Below, one piece after another: positions 57,506-64,000 of a DNA stretch of 64,000 nt. The DNA is from Rickettsia endosymbiont of Culicoides impunctatus (GTDB taxonomy: Bacteria > Pseudomonadota > Alphaproteobacteria > Rickettsiales > Rickettsiaceae). Under the pieces are notes generated by a model. The model had not been told where the DNA came from, did not search any database, and saw nothing but the letters and a program-made list of their open reading frames with translations. Within the stretch, counting starts at the first letter, position 1. Each line of letters starts with the position of its first letter. Location of the stretch: positions 1,178,001 to 1,242,000 of the forward strand of contig CP084573.1 in assembly GCA_020410785.1 (NCBI GenBank). The letters run 5' to 3'. Made by a program: the position numbers and the translations under genes.

Positions 57506-57916
57506 ATTTTACTCAATCAACTAAAATTCACTCTTATGTCTAATAATTTATAACAACTCATGAACATGGTATTTACTCATAACTTGCTTATATGCTTTAT
57601 TATAACATAATAATAACTTGCACTAACTATTTATCAGTAAAAAATTATAAAATTTTTTACTCCTTATCCCAAATTTGCGTAATAAAGTATTTTAGAGATT
57701 TTTTATCTAAGGAGTCGTAAGAAAATAATATGTATAAATTAAATTCTACCTACAACTAAAATTATATAATCATTGTATAATTGCCACTAAACTAAATATT
57801 TCACTAGTTTTTTATAAAATACACTTTATATACCTTATAAAATATATAGGTTTTTAGAAATAAAGGAATTTATAGTCAATACAAATTAGGTTCTTGATAT
57901 TGTTACAAGTTCCTAA
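57506..57916. other. AT-rich spacer without visible features
   Basis: About 400 bases upstream of the divergent AAA/PD-(D/E)XK gene. I find no frame, RNA or clear repeat; any promoters here cannot be picked out in so AT-rich a stretch. Confidence 0.6.
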
Positions 57917-58108
57917 ACGTCATTGCGAAGAGGCATGAGCCGATGAAGCAATCCAGGAAAATGGTTAAATTTGGATTGCTTCATTGTGCTTTGCTACTAC
58001 TCGCAATGACTATTGGGATACATATACGTCATTGCGAGACCATGTAGTGGTCGTGGCAATCCAGAAAATGATTAAAAATGGATTGCTTCGCTACTGCTCG
58101 CAATGACG
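57917..58108. repeat. Dispersed palindromic repeats, family A copies 13 and 14
   Basis: Two complete palindromes side by side: 57917-58010 (CGTCATTGCGAAGAGGCATG...GGATTGCTTCATTG...CTCGCAATGAC) and 58026-58108 (CGTCATTGCGAGACCATGTA...GGATTGCTTCG...CTCGCAATGACG). They stand 80 bases before the coiled-coil/ankyrin/beta-repeat cluster. Confidence 0.88.
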
Positions 58109-58187
58109 GAAAAGCTATCTAGAACTTTAACGAGTAGCTATATGAGGAATTTTGGAGATTATTGAAGTAAAAAACTAAAGAGGTTTT

Positions 58188-58667
58188 ATGTCAAAAGAAA
58201 GATTACAAACACTAAGAAATAAATTTAATAGTTTAAGCAATAATCCACTGATGGATATTGATGGGAATTTGAGTAGTTTGCAGAGTAAGCTGAGTAGTGA
58301 AAAATCCAATAATAATAGCTATATATCGCAAAATAGTAGTTTATCGTCACAATTATCACAAGCTCAAAACGATCTTGCTAATAAGCAAAATACTCTTCGT
58401 AATGCTCAAAACGATCTTGCTAGTAAGCAAAGTACTCTTAATAGTACTCAATATAGTCTTAGTAATATTCAATGTAATCTCACTAGTAAGCAAAATAATC
58501 TTGCAACATTACAAACTAAGCTTAACGGACAACAGGCTTTAGTAAGTAAAATACACGAATATTTAAGCGATTTTCAGGATAATCCTGTATCTATCACAGG
58601 AATGGTAGAAAATGATCAGCTAGCTGCCAAGCTGATTGGTGAACTAGCACAATTAAATTTGGAGTAA
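58188..58667 (+). CDS. Coiled-coil protein, first gene of the coil-ankyrin-beta-repeat cluster
   Basis: 159 residues. Residues 55-125 are low-complexity repeats of N-D-L-A-x-K-Q-x-T-L and S-Q-L-S-Q-A-Q, predicting a long coiled coil. The segment N-N-N-S-Y-I-S-Q-N-S is nearly repeated in the next protein (N-S-S-Y-I-T-Q-N-S). No signal peptide or membrane helix. An AAAGAGG ribosome site lies 4 bases before the ATG (58181-58187 region). The next gene starts 4 bases after the stop, so they form an operon. Function is unknown; a partner or chaperone of the neighbouring proteins is possible. Confidence 0.75.
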   Translation: MSKERLQTLRNKFNSLSNNPLMDIDGNLSSLQSKLSSEKSNNNSYISQNSSLSSQLSQAQNDLANKQNTLRNAQNDLASKQSTLNSTQYSLSNIQCNLTSKQNNLATLQTKLNGQQALVSKIHEYLSDFQDNPVSITGMVENDQLAAKLIGELAQLNLE

Positions 58668-58671
58668 ATTT

Positions 58672-60711
58672 ATGAGAATACGAGATTTTATAAAAGACAA
58701 TATTGCATACGCTGAGGAACTTGTTGAATATAAGGAATTTCGAGTGGAAACAGAACTTTTATCTGCAAATGTAACATTAAAAGACAATGGTTGTTTATCA
58801 CAAGTTACAACTTTAAAGAGGATACAAAAGTTTATTTTACATAATGGTCAGGAAAGACTTTTCCACGAAGAAACTAAAACTGTTTGCTGTGATGGAGCTC
58901 TAATAATTAGCAATCACTTTTCTGATGCTGGTAATAGTGAGAGTAAAATATTTACTCCTCTTAATAATGCCTTAAACGTAATTGCTCCAATACTTGACAT
59001 AATTCCGGAGATTACTTCATACCAAAATAGTAATAGTAGTTATATAACACAAAATTCCCAAAAGAGTCAGGAGGTTGCTCGAAAGAAACAGGAAGTTTCT
59101 CAAAAAAGCCAAGAGATTTCTTGGAAGAATCAGGAAGTTTCTCAAAAGACTCAAGAAATCGCTCAGAAAAATCGGGAAATTACCGAAGTACAGCAAAAGA
59201 TAGCAGGGTTGCAGTCACAGGAGAATAGTTTGCAAAGCCAGATAAATAGTTTCCAAATTAGTAATAATATTAAGGCATTAAATGCTAAACAAAAAGCTCA
59301 TATTCTACAGAAACTTTGGGATAGTAGTGATGCAGATTCTGTTTCAGTAATTAATGCTATCAAACAATATGGTTTTGATCCGCATTATGTACATAAAAAT
59401 GGTCAATCTTTGACCCAGTTAGCTTTAAGCAGAAATGATGTTGCTTTATTTGATTTGTTAATAGCTAATAAAATTGATTTCAATATTAGCAATGCCAACC
59501 TAACTATCTTCAAGTTAGTGTTGAATTCAGGTAATAACAATTTCATTAATAAAATGTTTGCCACGGGGCAAGATTTTACTAAATCGCTATTAGATGTGGT
59601 ACTAAAAGATGACGCGGTGATGCTTGACAAAATATTTAGTCATAAAGCAGAATTAAGCCAGGTTAGCTATTCAGGTTACAGCCTATTACAATTGGCATTA
59701 AAGCATGGTTGCTATAAAGCGGCAGAACAAATATTACGATCTAATCCTCAGGCGATCAATCAACTAACAACCAAGGGATTGTCTGCGTTACAACTAGCTG
59801 TGCTAACGGATGATAAGCCAGGGATAGAGTTGCTGAAAAAGTTTGGAGCAAATTTTGAGCTTGAGTTAAAAAATGCTATTAGCAAAAATTATGGAAAGAA
59901 CGTTACTAAGATATTAGAAACTAATCCGGAACTACTAAATAAATTAGAAGCCCAAGGTAATAGTCCTTTATACCATGCTTTGTTACAAAATAAGCTGGCA
60001 ATAGCAGACGCTTTGTTGAATAAGGGAGCTGATAGTAAAATAGTTATGCAAAAGGCTTTGGCAGAAAATAATTTACAGATGGTTAAGGATTTAGTTGCTT
60101 TAAATGCTGATAGTGCAGAACTAGTAATAAGTGACAATAAACCTGCTTTGTATCTTGCATTAGAACAAGATAAAACAGAGATTGCTAAATTGTTATTAAA
60201 AACCAGTGATTTAATGTCAGTGGTTAAATTGTCAGCAGATAAAGCACAAGCTAATATTGCCGTAAAATTAATTAAGTTGCAACCTAGTTTATTAGCCAAT
60301 TTATCTCAAATAGAGAATAGTAAGGTAATCGAGAAGTTACTTGAGGATTCTGGGTTTATATCGCTTGTAGAATCTTTAGCAGACAATAATGGTAATAATT
60401 TACTGCATCTTGCTTGTAAAAATAATAACCATCAATTAGCCACAGAGATTTTAGAAAAAAATCATATTGATGTTAATAAACAGAATAGTGAAGGTAAAAC
60501 AGTTTTTCATATATTGTTAGAGAATTCAGCAGATTTTGCAGAAAAATCCCAGTTAGCGGAGGTTCTTTTAAAACACCATCCTGATATTCATGTATCAGAT
60601 ACTAGCGGTCATACACCAATCGATTTAGCTGTAGAACATTATGCAGGGATACTAGCTATGTTCTATCAGCAAGATTTGATGGGGGATAGTACTCATACAG
60701 AGCTTAATTAA
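58672..60711 (+). CDS. Ankyrin-repeat protein with coiled-coil
   Basis: 679 residues. The N-terminal ~110 residues are unrecognised and globular (VNATLKDNGCLSQVTTLKR and similar), then S-S-Y-I-T-Q-N-S and a coiled coil of K-S-Q-E-V/I repeats (about 125-205). From about residue 225 to 670 come roughly twelve ankyrin-like units of about 33 residues (GYSLLQLALKHGCYKAAEQI, NPLYHALLQ class, GNNLLHLACKNNNHQLATEI, HTPIDLAVEHYA). No signal peptide. Ankyrin proteins of intracellular bacteria often act in the host cell; here this is inference. Fourth bases link it to the preceding coiled-coil gene. A perfect hairpin follows its stop. Confidence 0.85.
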   Translation: MRIRDFIKDNIAYAEELVEYKEFRVETELLSANVTLKDNGCLSQVTTLKRIQKFILHNGQERLFHEETKTVCCDGALIISNHFSDAGNSESKIFTPLNNALNVIAPILDIIPEITSYQNSNSSYITQNSQKSQEVARKKQEVSQKSQEISWKNQEVSQKTQEIAQKNREITEVQQKIAGLQSQENSLQSQINSFQISNNIKALNAKQKAHILQKLWDSSDADSVSVINAIKQYGFDPHYVHKNGQSLTQLALSRNDVALFDLLIANKIDFNISNANLTIFKLVLNSGNNNFINKMFATGQDFTKSLLDVVLKDDAVMLDKIFSHKAELSQVSYSGYSLLQLALKHGCYKAAEQILRSNPQAINQLTTKGLSALQLAVLTDDKPGIELLKKFGANFELELKNAISKNYGKNVTKILETNPELLNKLEAQGNSPLYHALLQNKLAIADALLNKGADSKIVMQKALAENNLQMVKDLVALNADSAELVISDNKPALYLALEQDKTEIAKLLLKTSDLMSVVKLSADKAQANIAVKLIKLQPSLLANLSQIENSKVIEKLLEDSGFISLVESLADNNGNNLLHLACKNNNHQLATEILEKNHIDVNKQNSEGKTVFHILLENSADFAEKSQLAEVLLKHHPDIHVSDTSGHTPIDLAVEHYAGILAMFYQQDLMGDSTHTELN

Positions 60712-60718
60712 ATTTATT

Positions 60719-60758
60719 CACTATCTCAAAAGTAGTTTTAATAACTTTTGAGATAGTG
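60719..60758 (+). terminator. Perfect 15-bp stem-loop between the ankyrin and large beta-repeat genes
   Basis: CACTATCTCAAAAGT (60719-60733) pairs perfectly with ACTTTTGAGATAGTG (60744-60758) around a 10-base loop. It begins 8 bases after the ankyrin stop and ends 13 bases before the next ATG. There is no T run after it on the plus strand, so it may be a partial terminator, an RNA-stability or attenuation hairpin, or a site for a regulator, rather than a classical intrinsic terminator. Confidence 0.7.
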
Positions 60759-60771
60759 GGGTAGTAGCGAG

Positions 60772-63700
60772 ATGTTTGATTTCTATGTAAGTAGCGACAA
60801 AGCAGTTTTAGAGTTACATAATGAAGATATTGATTATATAAGGATTTATAATAATTTAATAGACCCTACTGATACTATTTATTGTATCTTACCTTTCTCA
60901 CGAGATAATAAGCCATTATATTGGCATAGTACTACTACACTTACAGGTCCTCCTGCCGATTTAGTAATTCTTACCCAAAACCTCAACCGTAGTAGTTTGT
61001 CTGTTGAAGATGCAGATTTCAGGCAGTTTCGTAGTATTACAGTTAGTGATAATAAGTTTTATCGGGATGGTGATAGGTTTTTGGTAATTCAACAAGACGA
61101 ACATAATAACAATTCTGTTACTTTTAGAAATTGTCAGGCTTTGAATGCTGATTTTTTCTGTAATAAACTTACCTGGATAGGTGGTAGGGTAAAAAATAAT
61201 TTATCTGTTGAATTACATGGTTTAAATAGTGAGCTAACAATAAAAGGTAATGATGAGGCAAGAGCGGTCATCGGCACTCTAATTATACCAGAAAATATTA
61301 AGCCACTAAGAGTTTGTTTAGAAAATGTTGCTATTATAACTAATTTTTCTTGCGAAAATGTAAAAACCCTATCGCTTAAGAATGTTAAGTCTGGTAGTGG
61401 AGTTTGCAAATTAATAGCTGAAGAAATAGAAGAATTATCTAATTTTCAGAATCTTAGTACTGAGTTTATTGTTAAGTCAGAAATAGCTAATATTGGATCA
61501 TTTATCTCACCGATAGGCAAGGTCTATATTGATGTTTATTCATTCATTGAATTTAAGGATGATGGTGATGGTAGGTTTCAAGGGCTAGACCTAAATATTG
61601 ATGTGAGTCGAGCAATTGAGAAAAAGATCGAGATGCCATATGGTATCGTTAAATTTGACAAGATCAATATTAAAGGAGCCAGTGTCATCGATATTCCAGG
61701 CATTTTAATAGCTGAGCAGGTGGAAATCATTAATTGCCTACAATTAAATCTCAACGAATCAAGAATAGGACATTTAAAATATCAAGCGGCTCAAGGAAAA
61801 GTATTTTTTGGTAAACATTCTGCTAAAACCACGACAATTGATAGTTTGTGGTTAATAGGTAATATCACAGCTAATTTTCAAGGACCTACCGAACTATTTG
61901 ATCTAGATAGTGAAGGAAGGAGTCATATAGTTATCCTCAGCGATTATAAAGGAAAATTTATCAAACTAAATCTTAATCTTGATGCCAGACGAGATAATAT
62001 TAGTTCTGATAGAGATGGTTATTTTGGTTTGCACATTCAGAATGCTGGTAATAAGAAAGTTGAAATAGATGCAATTTTAACCAAGCTAAATAGTTTTAAT
62101 ATTAGTGGTAGTGTGAAACTTGGGCAGATTATTTGCCAGCCTATTGATAGTAAATATAATTTAATTCAAATTAATGTTCAGTATCTATCTCACATTAGCA
62201 TTGATGGTTTTTTTGCTGGATTTGATCATAATATAGTTATTGAAAAAGCTACTGGAAAAATTAGCTTAGTTCAATCAATGGATAGAGCTTTATCTACTAG
62301 CCAAATTATTGCTGGTATTAATTGTGCAATGCAAGATTTTTTAACTATCAGGGCTGGTCAAGGTTTAAGCTTTCATGGCAATATTAAAGTTATCGATGGT
62401 AATATTGAGTTATATAGCCTCTTTGGCGTATTATCAGCAAGAGGCTCACTCACATCTGAACAAATCAAACTTTTAGCTATTGGGGGAAGTCTTGACATTA
62501 GTGCTCATCTTAATACCAATAGTTTAGTTACCTATTCTAAGACAGACTCTTACATACGAGATACTATCATCAATGCTATTCAATTTTTAGCTCACACAAT
62601 AGGACATTATATCCAAACTGGTAGTAATGTTACCACCAGTAAGACTGTGATTGTCAGTGAGAATGGTGATATTATGCTGAGAGCTTCATCGATGCAATCG
62701 GCTCTATTAGAAATGACCAGTGGTAAGGATATTGGAGTAGATAAATCTAATATCCAAGCAACTGATCAAAGGTATAGAAGTGATAATACTTATATAATGG
62801 ATAGTAATATTTCTGGGCAGACTAGTAGTATCCAATCTCAGAAAGATATTGGTATTATTAGAACTAATATTATGGTTCAACAAGTTACTAATCAAACTGG
62901 TCAAGACTTAATGGTAGTGGCGTCTAATGTTACCAGCCATCAAATGGCAAATGTGGCGGGTAGAGATATTGCGGTTAGTAATTCACAGGTAAGTAGCCGT
63001 CTGTTAAAGGTTGTCAGTGATAGAGATACTAGAGTCGATACATCTAATATCCAGGCAACTGACCAAAGTTATAGAGGTGATAATGTTTATCTAACCGATA
63101 GTAATATTTCTGGACAGACTAGTAGTTTACAAGCTCAGCAAGATATTGATATTCTTAGATATAATGTTATTGAACAGCGAGTTACTAATCAAGCTGGTCA
63201 AGATTTAAGAATAGTGGACTCTAATATTACCAGTCGTCAAATGGAAAATGTGGCGGGTAGAGATATTGGAGTAGATAGTTCTAATATCCAGGCAACTGAT
63301 CAAAGTTATAGAGGTAATAATGTTTATGTAACTGATAGTAATATTTCTGGACAGACTAGTAGTTTCCAATCTCAGAAAGATATTGGTATTGTTAGATCTA
63401 ATATTATTGAACAGCAAGTTACTAATCAAGCTGGTCAAGATTTAAGAATAGTGGAGTCTAATATTGCCAGTCGTCAAATGGAAAATGTGGCGGGTAGGGA
63501 TATTGGAGTAGATAAATCTAATATTATTGGTCAGCAAGTTACTAATCAAGCTGGTCAAGATTTAAGAATAGTAAACTCTAATATTGCCAACCATCAAATG
63601 GAAAATATGGTGGGTAGAGATATTTCAGTTAGTGATTCATCCATTATTAGTAGATTATTAGTCAATTATGCTGAAGGGAGCGTAACGTTCAGCAACTCTC

Positions 63701-64000
63701 AAGTCTTTGCCTCTCAAATGTTTACCGATGCTCAGAAAAATATTACTATTGATGGTAGTAAAATTTTATCTGATAATAATTTATTTTTTAGAAGCATAGC
63801 TAATTATCTAGCAATTAATAGTGATATATCATTAAGCCAGTTTCCGACTAATTTATTCTTATATAATTCTAGTGCTAGAGATAGTAATGGCAACTTGCTA
63901 GTAAGATGTGGCTTCCCATTTAAAGAAATAGAAGCACTTGGTTTAGTAGATGCTAGAGGTTACAGTAGCCCTTCTTCTAATGAGTTTCAGTACCATTTAA
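60772..64000 (+). CDS. Very large beta-repeat (filamentous-haemagglutinin-like) protein, open at the window end
   Basis: The frame from ATG 60772 (MFDFYVSSDKAVLELHNEDI) has no stop through 64000, at least 1076 codons. Residues 1-640 are beta-rich, unrecognised, without signal peptide or two-partner-secretion domain. From about 650 (62720) begin repeats built on A-G-x-D-I-x-V-x-x-S-N-I and N-Q-A-G-Q-D-L-R-I-V-x-S-N-I, in which short beta-helix-like turns of about 20 residues form larger units of 234-300 bp (four or so, 62729-63620). This resembles haemagglutinin/adhesin repeats. The last visible residues change character (SSARDSNGNLLVRCGFPFKE), perhaps a C-terminal domain. No stop codon or start alternative was seen; true length and C-terminus lie beyond the window. 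Its tie to the coil and ankyrin genes (same strand, 60-base gap) suggests joint use. Function unknown. Confidence 0.8.
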   Translation, partial: MFDFYVSSDKAVLELHNEDIDYIRIYNNLIDPTDTIYCILPFSRDNKPLYWHSTTTLTGPPADLVILTQNLNRSSLSVEDADFRQFRSITVSDNKFYRDGDRFLVIQQDEHNNNSVTFRNCQALNADFFCNKLTWIGGRVKNNLSVELHGLNSELTIKGNDEARAVIGTLIIPENIKPLRVCLENVAIITNFSCENVKTLSLKNVKSGSGVCKLIAEEIEELSNFQNLSTEFIVKSEIANIGSFISPIGKVYIDVYSFIEFKDDGDGRFQGLDLNIDVSRAIEKKIEMPYGIVKFDKINIKGASVIDIPGILIAEQVEIINCLQLNLNESRIGHLKYQAAQGKVFFGKHSAKTTTIDSLWLIGNITANFQGPTELFDLDSEGRSHIVILSDYKGKFIKLNLNLDARRDNISSDRDGYFGLHIQNAGNKKVEIDAILTKLNSFNISGSVKLGQIICQPIDSKYNLIQINVQYLSHISIDGFFAGFDHNIVIEKATGKISLVQSMDRALSTSQIIAGINCAMQDFLTIRAGQGLSFHGNIKVIDGNIELYSLFGVLSARGSLTSEQIKLLAIGGSLDISAHLNTNSLVTYSKTDSYIRDTIINAIQFLAHTIGHYIQTGSNVTTSKTVIVSENGDIMLRASSMQSALLEMTSGKDIGVDKSNIQATDQRYRSDNTYIMDSNISGQTSSIQSQKDIGIIRTNIMVQQVTNQTGQDLMVVASNVTSHQMANVAGRDIAVSNSQVSSRLLKVVSDRDTRVDTSNIQATDQSYRGDNVYLTDSNISGQTSSLQAQQDIDILRYNVIEQRVTNQAGQDLRIVDSNITSRQMENVAGRDIGVDSSNIQATDQSYRGNNVYVTDSNISGQTSSFQSQKDIGIVRSNIIEQQVTNQAGQDLRIVESNIASRQMENVAGRDIGVDKSNIIGQQVTNQAGQDLRIVNSNIANHQMENMVGRDISVSDSSIISRLLVNYAEGSVTFSNSQVFASQMFTDAQKNITIDGSKILSDNNLFFRSIANYLAINSDISLSQFPTNLFLYNSSARDSNGNLLVRCGFPFKEIEALGLVDARGYSSPSSNEFQYHL
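62722..63620 (+). repeat. In-frame long repeats of the beta-repeat gene
   Basis: The marker GATATTGGAGTAGATAAATC recurs, with changes, at about 62729, 63025 (GATACTAGAGTCGATACATC), 63262 and 63499, so units are about 300, 237 and 237 bp, all multiples of three. Internal submotifs (TCTAATATCCAGGCAACTGA, AATATTTCTGGACAGACTAG, CAAGTTACTAATCAAGCTGG) recur in each. Recombination between units could change the protein length without a frameshift. Confidence 0.88.

Noticed and set aside
62722..63620. Regular repeats that might be read as a CRISPR array
   Set aside because: They lie in one open reading frame, units are about 237-300 bp rather than 25-40 bp with spacers, and each encodes beta-repeat residues.

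Overview
The window is AT-rich, single-chromosome-like bacterial DNA that reads as an obligate intracellular alphaproteobacterium of the family Rickettsiaceae (Rickettsia or a close relative such as the Torix/Tisiphia or Megaira lineages; this placement is inference from gene content and order, not a database search). Signs are the divergent ssb/uvrA pair, the kdsA-secG-tpiA-ppiD neighbourhood, a hemD-linked M16 protease/hemY block, an IalB-family protein, a methyltransferase resembling the rickettsial OmpB lysine methyltransferases, ProP-like MFS genes, PD-(D/E)XK AAA-ATPase and Rpn proteins, and heavy littering by short palindromic repeats and broken insertion sequences.

Layout: 1-12093 is mostly housekeeping (lipoprotein hydrolase, ssb, uvrA, queC, GNAT, S9A peptidase, kdsA, secG, tpiA, PpiD-like chaperone). 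12212-18783 is an accessory island: a broken IS5-type transposase, an intact IS630-type element, a 1262-residue protein that joins a (p)ppGpp-synthetase-like domain to about 13 leucine-rich repeats, and a decayed IS481 fragment. 18784-30478 returns to core genes: IalB, the minus-strand hemY/membrane protein/hemD/M16 block, dapF-mtaB, an Rpn nuclease, gpsA-mreD-mrdA. 30479-38699 holds an IS256 remnant abutting an EamA transporter, AsmA, a D,D-carboxypeptidase, a frameshifted MFS transporter with a second decayed copy, and rimM. 38838-48948 has a P-loop kinase-like protein, NfeD, cytochrome c, tRNA-Gly(GCC), methyltransferase-ppa-murJ-TraX, a HAD protein and typA. 49067-64000 is accessory-rich: a glycosyltransferase with an in-frame TGA, a frameshifted kinase-like putative effector, nested mobile repeats, an AAA/PD-(D/E)XK protein, and a same-strand cluster of a coiled-coil protein, an ankyrin protein and a very large beta-repeat protein that is still open at the window end.

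Functional themes: envelope building (kdsA, mreD, mrdA, D,D-carboxypeptidase, murJ, dapF, AsmA, secG), haem synthesis and respiration (hemD, hemY, cytochrome c), translation/tRNA modification (queC, mtaB, rimM, typA, tRNA-Gly), and glycerol-3-phosphate/triose metabolism (tpiA, gpsA). Candidate host-interaction factors are the RelA/SpoT-LRR protein, the kinase-like pseudogene, the HAD protein, and the coil/ankyrin/beta-repeat cluster.

Five families of dispersed non-coding repeats are named here: A (palindromes built on GCAATCC...GGATTGC with CGTCATTGCGAG/CTCGCAATGACG ends), B (ends GCAAGAGGTCTA), C (ends around CAATTGACTAT), D (a 160-bp TA-flanked inverted-repeat element starting GGCTCTGTGAAC) and E (a 262-311 bp element with ends CTTATCTTCCAGA). 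They insert into each other and into insertion-sequence remnants. Most frames, starts and stops were read by eye; family assignments rest on motifs and remembered family features.
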